Shown here piece after piece: positions 12,215 through 22,420 of a DNA stretch of 64,000 bases (its first letter is position 1; every line of letters starts with the position of its first letter). A model generated the notes under the pieces. It was not told the DNA's origin, ran no database searches, and saw only the letters and a program-made list of their open reading frames with translations. This DNA comes from Manis javanica (taxonomy: Eukaryota; Chordata; Mammalia; Pholidota; Manidae). The stretch lies in the NCBI RefSeq assembly GCF_040802235.1, contig NC_133156.1:112994173-113058172 (forward strand). The letters are read 5' to 3'. Both the position numbers and the translations under genes were made by a program.

Positions 12215-12380
12215 TCTGTGGATCCAGCAGCCGAGGAAGTCACCATGGATCAGGGAGTACGCAAGCCCACAAGAGAGCAAACACAAGTGCAGGTGTACAC
12301 GACTCCCAGTTGTTTCCCACTTTATCAAATGTGTGAAGGTTCACAATGTTTATTGCTGGTTCATTATTTGGTAAGAAGAG
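12215..12380 (+). other. Possible plus-strand exon with strong donor
   Basis: A long pyrimidine-rich tract (12152-12210) ends near an AG at 12225-12226. GAG followed by GTAAGTAC at 12381 is a near-ideal splice donor, and a second donor-like GTAAGA lies 10 bp before it. Between them is an ATG in good Kozak context (GTCACCATGG, ATG at 12245). It opens a frame beginning MDQGVRKPTREQTQVQVYTT that continues past the donor to 12433. I do not recognise the peptide. It could be a first or internal exon of a noncoding or fast-evolving transcript, or a chance combination. Confidence 0.25.
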
Positions 12381-12624
12381 GTAAGTACAAAAGCAAGTTA
12401 AAAATAGTATACCCCAAGAAGTCATTTTTCTGAAAGAGTTTCTACCACTAAAGAGAAGTGGGGAAGGCGGGATAATGTGATACATTCTTAACATCACCCT
12501 TCTCTGGGAGAACTTTCCCTCTGCAGGCCCGTAATTCCAAGCACTCTCCTTTCCATGAGAAAGAAAGCAAGGTCCATAAAGCAGGACTTTTTGCCTGTTT
12601 TTTTTCAGTACTGTATTCTTAAAC

Positions 12625-12675
12625 ATACACACAGTTGGTGCTTAGCAAGTACTTGTTGAATGAAAGAATGAATAT
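12625..12675 (+). mobile_element. L2 3' end remnant
   Basis: 'GTTGGTGCTTAGCAAGTACT' followed by 'TGTTGAATGAAAGAATGAAT' is the familiar L2 terminus. Only about 50 bp remain. Confidence 0.65.
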
Positions 12676-14320
12676 TCTTAATAATTACTGAGATAATAGA
12701 GATATAATAGTATGAGATTCCACTCCATGTAAACTTTCCATAGTTTGGGATTTCAATTTTCATTATATCTTCCTTTAAAGATTAGGCTTCCCATTTAAAT
12801 GTCTTCTAGAAATTTACTACTCAAAAGCTAATTTAAGGAAATAAAATACTTGCAAAGAACAGAGAAACCACTTTCCTTTATGATATAAAATGTAGCCAGA
12901 AAATAATGGTGGCAACTCCCTAAAGTTACACTTCATTTGGGATAGTCCATTACATCTAATGATGAAGGTCTTCTTTGTTTGTCTATATATCCCAACCTGA
13001 TTTTCTTAAGCCAGCCTCCTCCCCGTTAGCTGGCATTCTTTTCTGGTAAAGTGAGAGATGGGATGAAGAAGTGAAAGGGTTAAATTTTTGGAAAAACTTT
13101 TTTCTAAGAACTCCTACTTAGTAGCACAATTATTAGTTATATTTTTCCAGGATAACTTCCCCAGTGACTGGTTTTGTTCTTTATGGAGTATAAACTTGTC
13201 CTCGACATAATTTTGGTATTCCTTTGATGATCTGCATTTAGGGGAATTTGCTACCTAACAGGTGCCTGAATTCCAAAGGACTACAATATCCTGTGGTTTC
13301 AAATTCCTGAGCAGTTGATCTGGCAATTCTTATTTTATTCTTGCTTTCCTTTCTACCATCCTAGGAGCCAGTAGTAGATGCTCATTACAGTCTTCTCCAC
13401 TCGCATACAGTTAATCCAAATAGGACTTGAAAGCAACAGCTTTTCTTTTTTCTCTTCCTGGTTTGTCAAAGATACAAGAGAATTCCAACAAAATGATACA
13501 TTTACAATAATTTTTAAAAGGAAAATGAAATATGAAACATACATTATCAGATTCATTTGCTGTATTTATATAGAGATCCATTTACTAATTTAAATGGATA
13601 TAAATGTAAAAGAAAGGTGGAACAAGAGCAGTACTGCATGAACAGCCAGATTCTCGACCAACTATAGTATTTGCACAGAGTTCATAGCTGCAGAGTATCT
13701 AGTGGATGGAATTAAACACCTGGAAGGAACTATTAACTCTCAAAAGAAAAATTTCAGTTCACAATATTCATGAATTCAGTTTGGCAAACAAGGCTTAAAC
13801 TTTGATTAAAACTAAATTTTAAAATAAAATTCTGTTAACTTGTAATCAAAGACCTTCAAAAGTTCATTTTAGTAAATTTTGGCATTGTAAAGAAACACAA
13901 AATCCACATTTGGACTACATAACTCAGAATGAAGCTGAATTCTGCCATTATATAAAAGATTATATAATTTGTGGAATCAGTCTACACATTTTTTTAATAA
14001 TACTAATAAGAAGAATCAAAGACTCAAATGACTAAGATTAATCAAACATTTTACAAAGGTAAAAAGAGGAAACTGGGTCAGAAAAGATGTTAACTAAAGA
14101 ACAAAAACTGATTAATATCTATAGCAGAGAAAAGTAATCAGTGATATGATTAATTGTACTTCTAAGTCATTAATAAAGCTGTTTATTCAGGGGCAAGTTC
14201 TACTTAGTTTGTTTCCTTTAATATGAGGTGATTCAACTAGCTGATTTTTGAGATTTACCTTTCTGTGTCCTAAGGTTATTGATGGTAACTGCGGATATAA
14301 AAATAATACACAGTCCTGTA
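12676..14320. other. Single-copy AT-rich DNA
   Basis: No recognisable gene or repeat. A 30-bp minus-strand window at 14259-14288 has an acceptor-like ATATCCGCAG and a donor-like GTAAAT and is open in two frames, but it is too short to call. Confidence 0.35.
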
Positions 14321-14532
14321 GTTATGGCTGCCTTTTTCTCATTCATTCAGGTGTTAATTCAAGTGCCTTCTCAGAGAAGGCAGCCCTAAGTTCCCTAATG
14401 AAAGCAGCTCCCCAAATTACTATCAAGCATGTTACTCTACTTTTTATTATATATGTGGTGTTTATTAATGTCTGATGTTATTTAGTTACATCTTCATTTA
14501 TTGCCTGTTATCGCCTACCCTCACCACTGGAA
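14321..14532 (+). repeat. Inverted duplication, left arm (212 bp)
   Basis: This segment is the reverse complement of 14865-15076 with no gaps and seven mismatches in 212 bp (14325, 14328, 14390, 14411, 14422, 14427, 14512), about 96.7% identity by hand count. Homology stops sharply at both ends. Its sequence is L2, but L2 does not continue on either side, whereas the right arm is embedded in a longer L2. The left arm is therefore the inserted copy and the right arm the donor. Confidence 0.95.
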
Positions 14533-14864
14533 AAAAATTGGTTTCCCATATATTTTTGTATCCAAACTCCTCACAATACTCCTCATGATCCTAATGAAGT
14601 CAGGGTTAACTGATATTTCCATATAATAACTTTAATCAAGATGTAACAACTTTTTTGAGAATAAAGAAACTAACAATAGTGTAAATTATTACTAGACCAT
14701 CACTGATGTACACATTAGTAAGTGTTTGAACTTTACCTGAAATAGCAATACAACAACCTTAGTAACCATTTAATCAGCTCTTACAATATGCCAGGCATCA
14801 TGGAAGCCATGGGGTTAACAAAAATATACAGGAAACTAAATTTTTTTACCACAAGGAGCTTATA
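14533..14864. other. 332-bp spacer between inverted arms
   Basis: AT-rich sequence separates the two arms. The L2 copy that holds the right arm enters the spacer at about 14760; the part before that is not recognised. Confidence 0.8.
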
Positions 14865-15775
14865 TTCCAGTGGTGAGGGTAGGCAATAACAGGCAATAAA
14901 TGAAGATGTAACTAAATAACATCAGACATTAATAAACACCACATATATAATAAAAAGTAGAGTAACATGATTGACAGTAATTTGGAGAGCTGCTTTCATT
15001 AGGGAATTTAGGGCTGCCTTCTCTGAGAAGGCACTTGAATTAACACCTGAATGAATGAGAAAAAGGCAACCTTAACAAATCTGGGAAGAAACCTTAACAT
15101 CCAAGTGTGTAGTTAAAGCTCCTGGACAGGAGCCTAGGTGACATATTTGAGAGACCTAACAAAGACCAGAACGCTAGAACAGAATCAAGGAAGGACAGAA
15201 AGCGGGGATATGAGATCTGTCAGGCAGGCAAGCATGAGATCCTGAGGAGCCTTGGGAGGAGTTTGGATATGAATTTAATTGCACTGGTAAACTGTCCAAC
15301 GGCTCTAAGCACAGTGTAGCATGCTAATGCTTTAGGAACATCACTTTAGCTGTTAGGTAGAAAATTGATGGCATCAGAGCAAGTGTGGAAGTAAAGAAAC
15401 CAGTCAGAAGGGGGTTGTGCTTGACAAGCAAGTGACAATGGTGCTTTGGACAGGGACTGTAGCAGAAGTGGATTGATTGATGAAGGGTGTGTTTTGGAGG
15501 TAGAGCTAACAGAACTTACTGAGTTATGCAGTGTGAGAAGAAAAAGGCACCAATAATGACTCCTAGGATTTTGGTATAAGCAAGTAGATGAAGGATGGTA
15601 CTATTTACTGAGATGAAAAGGTCTTAGAAGGAATATTAATACTTCTGTTTTAGTCACGTTAAGGCTGTAATGTCTATTAGACATCCAGATGTGAGGTAGG
15701 GAGTTAGATATATATTTCTGGAACTTAAAAGACTGAGCTGGTGATAGAAATCTGAGTTATTTCAGCATATGGTCA
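14760..15775 (-). mobile_element. L2 LINE, about 1 kb
   Basis: Reverse-complement L2 begins with 'CAGCTCTTACAATATGCCAGG' near 14775 (the L2 'cctggcacatagtaggtgct' end). It continues through 'AAGGAGCTTATATTCCAG' (14853-14870), 'GAGATCCTGAGGAGCCTTGG' (15237-15256) and 'AATGACTCCTAGGATTTTGG' (15555-15574). It contains the donor arm of the inverted duplication. Confidence 0.8.
14865..15076 (-). repeat. Inverted duplication, right arm (donor, 212 bp)
   Basis: Partner of 14321-14532, listed on the opposite strand. Five of the seven differences are transitions and one is a CpG-type change (TCG versus TTG at 14512), as expected for neutral divergence after the event. Confidence 0.95.
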
Positions 15776-17299
15776 GCCTAGAGCTAGTATGTGATGTTCT
15801 GTGAGGTCTGATAAAACTGCCTTTATGTTGCTAGAAGAAGAATGTGTTAGAGGAAGTAACCAGTGAAATAGCCAGAAAACCAAAATCAGGTCAAGGTATC
15901 TCAGAACATAAGGGGAAAAACCTATTTCAAGAAGCAAGGAGTGGTCTACCCCACCAGACACTGCTAAGGTACTGAGACTAGGGAAGCTAGGACAAGTTTT
16001 AAGTCACTGTTCAGGCTAAGTTTTAGGTCACAAGTTTTGGATCTTGATAACAGGACTACTCCTCATAGAAGCCTGATGAAATATGAATTAGTATTTCTCA
16101 ATTTACAAATAAAAAACAGTCTTGAAAAGGCTTAGCCCCTGTAACTTCCCATAATCTTTCTGATCTTAAAGAACATGCTCTCATCTGCTATACTATGGCT
16201 GTCTCAAGTCACTTTTAGAAGTAATTAGAGTTAAATAGTATTTTAAATCTACCCTAAATATATTATAGATTTTAGATTTTTTTTCTTTATTTAATATATG
16301 AATTAGGAAAATATTGAATTCTTCAGCAATTGCAGATGAAGAGAATATTGTAATTATCACAAGTCTTTAGTCTCAGAAGGGAGATAGAGCTCTAAGTACC
16401 TGGGAAACATCAGTAGAGGGGCCCAAATGTCTAAAGAAAATCTCAGGATATTTAAAGTAAAAAAGTTTAGAAGGAGGTCTCCAAAAAATACAAAATCCAT
16501 TGTATATCTTTGAAAAAGAGAAGAGTACTTTCTTTACCCCCTGATTGCTTTGTACATAGGGAAATACTGCTGAACTCTAAAGAATTCATCTGGAAGAGCA
16601 TCTTTAAAGTATTCATTTTTATCCTACTGTTCACAGATATGTACTGAACAGTAGGAGGTTTGTTCATGCCTATTGCGATCTCTGAGTAAAAAGGGGAATT
16701 TGGTCCACTTTTACATTTCCATACTCATTTCTTTCCTAAAAGCTCAAAAGCCAGTACACAACTAATAGAATAGAGTTATGAAAGTTGTTTATTCTTTTGC
16801 TTGAAAATTCTTTACTGAATTTAAGTAGATGATCCATTATCACTGATCTGAATGTATGAGCCCTGTTATCAGCATTTTTTTTTATTTAAGAATTAGGAAA
16901 CAGAACTTTTTAGTTTATTTTTAGGTTATTTTAACCATACCATTAAAAAAAGAAAGCATGTAGAAAAAGGAATCACTTCTTTGTAAAAATTGGTAAAGTC
17001 TTACCTGATTCAAACTTGGATCATTGATTCAAAATTGAATTTTAAAAAAATATATATATATATATAATGAAGTTTGTTTTTGGCCTTTATCATTCAACCA
17101 CTCTTAAGGGAGGTTATTAAATCATCAGTATCCCTATTTTCTAAGTTCAGAAATTAGTTTATACATTGTTAAGAATTAACTATAGGATTTCGTTGGTTTT
17201 AGACAGTTGGCCAGGAACAAGGAATGCCCAAATCTTGCCCCTTCCTCTCCTTAGGAGCTTCCTAAAGAGTATGGTAAATGGTTCACACAGTCCTTTTGT
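15776..17299. other. Single-copy AT-rich DNA
   Basis: No repeat family or exon recognised. A short (TA)n run lies at 17051-17066. A donor-like CAG followed by GTAAGA on the minus strand near 17005 has no matching acceptor. Confidence 0.4.
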
Positions 17300-17830
17300 T
17301 TCTAATCACAATCATGCCCTTTACGGCCAATGCAGAGCCCTCTGGTTCCCTAGAGCCTACACTGCGAGTTTACCGGACTCCCCACCCCGTCGCTAGACCA
17401 AAGTCCTCCCCACGAGTCCGCTGTGGGGGACTAAGGAGGAGGGTGTGCCTTGGCTCACATGTGAGAAGCAAAGGGAGGGCAGGTACCGGGGTGGACAGGT
17501 GCTAAGGGATAGCTTTCTGCATCCTCTGCGTGCGAGAAGAGAGTAGGAGCCTCCAACGGACGTGGGATTGGCTTTCCAATTCCTCCAGGCAGTGGTCTGG
17601 TTCCCGATTAAACATGGTTCAATCAGGGGCCTGCATCGGGTAGAGCTGCATTCAGAGTTGCTCCTCTCTGCAGTGAGAGGAGAAAGCCCGGCGGAGAGCG
17701 AGATTTCCCTTGGCACCTCAGCCATGACTGCCCAGCATTCACAATCATTCTCCTGCCTCTGCTCAACTCTACGTCTCCCACCCCGAGTGCCCAGGCCCGG
17801 CTCAACCTCTGGAGATCCCATATAGCCTTC
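17300..17830. promoter_or_regulatory. GC-richer patch with scattered CpGs, possible regulatory element
   Basis: This stretch is less AT-rich than its neighbours and carries clustered CpGs around 17370-17480, 17550-17650 and 17690-17790. It is repeat-free in appearance and contains CCAAT-like 'GATTGGCTTTCCAATTCC' at about 17566-17583. Both strands have moderately long open frames (17393-17842 minus, 17562-17825 plus), which is what GC enrichment alone produces. It could be a decayed CpG island, an enhancer or a promoter. Confidence 0.4.
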
Positions 17831-19459
17831 AAAGTCTAGCATAATAATAGTACAACCTAAAAGGTTAACACTGGAGAAAGGATTTGTTCTCCAACTGTCC
17901 CCCTCTGAGGGGTCTCACTGCCTTCACCGCTGTTGCCACAGCCCTGACCCCAGGGTTGTAGAGATACAGTTCTTGTCCAAGTGTGGACAAAACTCTTCCT
18001 TTGACTGCTATTGACACACTGGCTGACATTTTTACAAGCATTTTCCTATTACAAGAAAATAAAGTAAAAATAAGAATGTTTTAAAGCATTAAAATTGTCT
18101 GGCTTACAAAAATCTAAAATATCTTCATTTGAGCACTAGAAAGCTGGCAAGAATTAGCAGTCACCTGGACTGCAACCCATGGTTTCCAGCTTTCTGTCGG
18201 CCTCTTATTTGTTTCTAGGTTCAGAAACTGGTTTACCCACCACTGATGCCCTCTTGATGCTGACCATCAGCAAACGACCCGCTGTGATACATCAGCTTCT
18301 GTTAGGGCTGAAACACCCACTTCCCTTTTGTCTAGAGCTCATGCAGCAACTGTTGTCAGGTGCGGTCTCCAGACATATGTATTCCATTGGTAATTGATGT
18401 TTGGAATGACTTTGTTGAACTACACAACAATTACATACAGGAACTGTCCCTAGCACAGGTCTGATAGTACAATTGTCAGGGTAAACTAAGATGTGGGAAA
18501 AAACTCCGAAGTCTCTGTGGTGTTGCATATAAGAATTTATTCTAATTCTCATTCAGCCATAGTACTCTGTGGGTCTGGGAGTTCTCCAAATGTCTCAGCA
18601 CATGGCTTCTAGGAAGGAAGACTGATGGCTGTGCAGGGGATTTTCCCTGTCTCATCACAAAAATGGCACACAGGTGCAGAAGCTCACGTCCATTAGCCAA
18701 AATCTGTGGCATGGCCCAGCTATAGGGGTTGCATGTGGATGGTGGTGAGCATTCAATATCTCTGCTACAAACAGACCAGGGGCCCCAAACTCAATGCCTT
18801 TCTGAGACCAGAAAGGTAACTTAAGTGAGGCTGTCTTATACAAAAAACAGCACAAAGTTTTACTTCTTGATACATGAGTTCAGTCATTTGCAACAAACAT
18901 TTTGCTGTCTTCATAAAATTCTAAATTTAACAAACTTCTCCAAAAGATAGGGCATTCTGGGGCAAGAATAACTTGTTAACATGACCATGTCTTCTCTCCC
19001 AACTCCAGCTCTCGCCTCATCACCCACACTGAGCTGTTGCAGGAATGGGGAGGTAGGCAAAGCATAGGAGTAGCAGCCAGAGACTGCAGCAGTGCTCCCT
19101 AGTCTCCAGGCCTCTGTGAACCAAAGATCCACAAAATAAAGGTCCCCAGGAGAGATCTAAAAAGTGCAGTGGCTGGGAAGAGTTTGTCAGCCTATTCAAT
19201 ATAAGTGCTACGTCATTGTCATGATTTCATTTTAATTTATTTTAGTGTTTTTTTTAAATATGTTTGTGAGACATTTGGATGTGTTGCTATCCTATACCCA
19301 TTTTTCTGCTATCTCATTTTGCTTTGTTTTGTCATATTGCCAAAAACACTGACGAACAGTGGGAGGATTTTTTAGAAAAGCATATTCCCATACATAGCTG
19401 GTGACATGAACATTTATGCTGCTAACAAAGCCCATTGGAAGTAATATAACAAAGCCCAT
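17831..19459. other. Single-copy DNA, nothing firmly recognised
   Basis: Open frames at 18179-18397 (plus) and 18911-19132 (minus) have no recognised domain. A 14-bp direct repeat TAACAAAGCCCATT occurs at about 19422 and 19447, just before an old L1. Confidence 0.4.
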
Positions 19460-19800
19460 TAAAATTAAAAATACAACTTCCCTTCTACTCAGGAATTCTA
19501 CCCCAGAAATCTACCATAAAGGAATCAATACTAGTGTATAAAGAGCTATGGAAAGGGTAGTTAAAACTGAATTGTTCAGAGTTGAAAACAACTGTAAACG
19601 GAACTGGAAACCAAGTGAATATTCAATAGTCAGACTTATTATAGCAGAATACATTATGATATATCCATAATGGAATAGTATGCAGCCCTAAAACAACACA
19701 CTAGAGCTGCCCCAGTTGGCATGGAGAATTTCCACAAGGTACTGATTAACAAGAATAGGAAAAGTGCATATTTTATGACCTCATTTCTGGAAAGCCATGG
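19460..19800 (+). mobile_element. Old L1M ORF2/3'UTR fragment
   Basis: 'AGGAATTCTACCCCAGAAAT', 'AATGGAATAGTATGCAGCCC' (19671-19690) and 'TTTATGACCTCATTTCTGG' (19773-19791) are landmarks of decayed L1 ORF2 C-terminal and 3'UTR sequence. Confidence 0.75.
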
Positions 19801-19829
19801 ACAAATCTCCCATACATATATTGGTATTG

Positions 19830-20524
19830 CAATTTAAAGAATGTTAACTCTATCATATGACCCAGCAGTTCTCCTGGTTATATACCCAAAGGAAATGAAA
19901 AAAGATCATCAAAGAGATATCTGCTCTCCCATGTTTACTGCAACATTTTATTTACAATAGTCAAAATGTGGAAACTACCTAAGTGCCTATCAAAGGATGA
20001 ATGGATAAGATGTGGTATGTATGTACAGTGGAATATTATTTAGCTATGAGAAAAAAGGAAATCCTGCCATTTGTGATCACATGGATGGACCTTGAGAATA
20101 TTATGCTTAGTAAGATACATCAGACAGAGAAAGAATGTATAACATCATTTGTATTTGAAGTCTAAAAAAGCTGAACTTGTAAAAACAGAGCAAAATGGTG
20201 GTTACCAGGGGCTGGGGGATAGGGGAATAGGGGAAATATCATTGAAGGGTACAAACTTCCAATTACCAGATAAATGAGTCCTGGAGATCTAATGCACAGT
20301 ATAGTGATGATAGATAACAATACTGTCTTATAAACATCACAGTTGCAAAAAGACTGGACCTTAACTATTCCCACAAAAAGAAATAATAACTATGTGATGT
20401 ATTAGAAGTGTTAGCTAATGCTACAATGGCAATAATCCTGTAATGCATAAATATTTCAAAGCATTTACTGTATGCCTGAAACTTACACAATGTTATATGT
20501 CAAGCATATTTCAATTTAAAGAAA
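19830..20524 (+). mobile_element. Old L1M 3' end
   Basis: Begins within the L1 ORF2 C-terminus ('TATGACCCAGCAGTTCTCCT' 19856-19875). It runs through 'GGATGAATGGATAAGATGTG' and 'GGTGGTTACCAGGGGCTGGG' to the tail 'CATATTTCAATTTAAAGAAA'. It overlaps in consensus position with the previous fragment, so two separate L1 copies lie side by side. Confidence 0.85.
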
Positions 20525-20589
20525 GCTTATTCCCATCTATGTGTACTTTAAAACCAATGATGCCTCTTACCAGCATTTGTGAACCAAAG

Positions 20590-20815
20590 CATATTATTGA
20601 TAGGATGACAACATTAATGATTACCATTTGCATTCATGTGTCAGACACCGTGATGGAAATGTTACTTAAACCTTCACATAATCTTTCAAGGTAGAAATTA
20701 TTATCCACATTTTACAGGAAAATCCAGGGCTCGGAGAGGGTAAGTAACTTACCAAATGCCATGAAACACAACTAAGAGTCAGAGAACCTGTGTTCTCCAC
20801 TACAAGAGAAGTGTC
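20590..20815 (-). repeat. MIR SINE
   Basis: Reverse-complement MIR: 'TTATTATCCACATTTTACAG' (20698-20717), 'GGCTCGGAGAGGGTAAGTAA' (20730-20749), then the 'CTTACCAAATGCCATG' and 'GAGTCAGAGAACCTGTG' region. Confidence 0.8.
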
Positions 20816-20924
20816 CCAGGCAAATAAGCATATACCTTACTGTTAAGTAATTAACTAGCCTGAAGATATAACTCTAAGATGTACATAGGCAAATATCTAA
20901 AGTAGATTACCCAAAAGTGGTTAA

Positions 20925-21172
20925 AAACCTGGAGTCTCCGGTCAAAAAGAGGCGAGTCCAAATCCTGGCGCTGACCCTCAGTAACTGTGTTGCCTTGGCA
21001 AAGTTATTTCATTTCTGAAGTTTCAGTTTCTCATTTGTGAATAGTAATATTGGAACCTATTTTGCTACCTTAAAGGGTTGTGGAGAGAATTAAATGGAAA
21101 CTAGAGCTAAAATGTTCAGTATAGGATCTAGAACCTACACACTCAATAAATATTAGAGATTATAATCTTTAT
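20925..21172 (+). repeat. MIR SINE, nearly full length
   Basis: Reads from 'GGTTAAAAACCTGGAGTCTC' through 'TCAGTTTCTCATTTGTGAAT' (21025-21044) and 'AAAGGGTTGTGGAGAGAATT' to 'CACTCAATAAATATTAGAG'. The tRNA-derived head and L2-like tail are both present. Confidence 0.85.
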
Positions 21173-21499
21173 CATTATTTTTACCAAAATAAAGATATTT
21201 TGAGAGTGGTGATATCTGATTAAAATGTATTTATTATCAAGATAACTCATATTTAGATATTTTATTTCTTATAAACTGACATGAGATACTCAGAAAATTA
21301 ACCTTATCTTTAGTTTCTTCTAAAGCTTGGTGTTAATACATCCAATTCTATTCTTTTTCTTTCTTTAATCATCAGTTTTTAAGAACTATTTACCTTCCTT
21401 TCTTCCTTTTCCAGAACTCCCAGAAGAAACATTTTGATTTCTTTGTCATGGTGACCTGTTCTTAGATTAACAGTTTAATTACTTTTGTATAGGTAAGGG

Positions 21500-21930
21500 T
21501 TTTTTTTTAATAATTCACTTATATTTTTAAAATTCTTCAATTAATTTTTACTCTTCTTCATTATTTTATATGGTAATACTCCTAAAAATAAGTTAAGAAC
21601 TACAAACTCTTTTAAAACTTTTGAATCTGTTGCCAAAATGCTTTCCAGAAGGAGTACGTGTGACACTCCCAACGCCATGTATCAGAGCAACCCAATAAAA
21701 CATTTTTAACTGGGTAAGTGAGAAAATGGCATCTTGATATTTTAACTTGAATGTTTCAATATTAGTAAGATTGATTTTTTTCATAGATTTTTTTTTTGGT
21801 CATTTGAATTTGTGAATTATCTGATCAAGTTCCTTTGCATTTTTCTATTTGGATTTAGTGATTTTATGTTGAGATTCCTAAAACCACTTTATATATTGCT
21901 CATATTTTCTTTGACAGTAGATGCTTGAAA
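21500..21930 (-). mobile_element. Old L1M fragment
   Basis: 'CCAGAAGGAGTACGTGTGAC' to 'CACTCCCAACGCCATGTATC' (about 21645-21680) is the reverse complement of the L1 ORF2 3'UTR junction. The following 'CATTTGAATTTGTGAATTAT' and 'AGTTCCTTTGCATTTTTCTA' blocks are L1M. Strongly decayed. Confidence 0.65.
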
Positions 21931-22009
21931 AGCAGGCAAACGTGTAGCATTGTGGTAGCTGTACAAAACACTTGAATAAATAAAAATTAGAAGTAGCTAT
22001 ACCAATGGA

Positions 22010-22420
22010 CATAAATTCAACAGACATTTACTATGTGTCTACCATGAAGAAGGAGATATTCATGCCACATTTGGTGTAAAACATATTCTCTATTGAACAC
22101 CAAATCTAGTTGAAGACTCAAAAGATGTAACAGAATAAAAAGCAGTAAAGGATGCAATAGGAAAAATGCTAAATTAATGCTCAAGTGACCAGGTAAGCAA
22201 GGTCCATCATTATGATTTGTGTAGCAGGTAGTTCCTGCTTTTGGTGGGACTTGGGTGGTTTTGAATGAGAGGAAGAAATGAGAGCAAAGTGAATAAGAGG
22301 GTCTGTCATTTAGAGGTCAGAATCCATATCGCTTTTTAGGAAACTATGATGAGATACTCCTGTAATGGAGGGGAAGACCTTTAATGTCCATCTAAAGAGT
22401 TTGAATTTTAATAAGCTTTC
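22010..22420 (-). mobile_element. L2 LINE fragment
   Basis: 'CAACAGACATTTACTATGTG' (22018-22037) is the reverse complement of the L2 3' end. Diffuse L2 follows through 'ACCAGGTAAGCAAGGTCC' and the 'GGAGGGGAAGACC' region. Confidence 0.6.

Noticed and set aside
14259-14288. 30-bp microexon candidate on the minus strand
   Set aside because: Splice sites are plausible, but 30 bp is too short to separate from chance, and it lies next to a rearranged region.
17001-17060. Minus-strand donor CAG/GTAAGA near an open segment
   Set aside because: No acceptor AG with a pyrimidine tract upstream before an AT-rich run.
19422-19460. 14-bp direct repeat TAACAAAGCCCATT as a target-site duplication
   Set aside because: Only 11 bp lie between the copies, with no poly(A) or element. 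A small tandem duplication is simpler.
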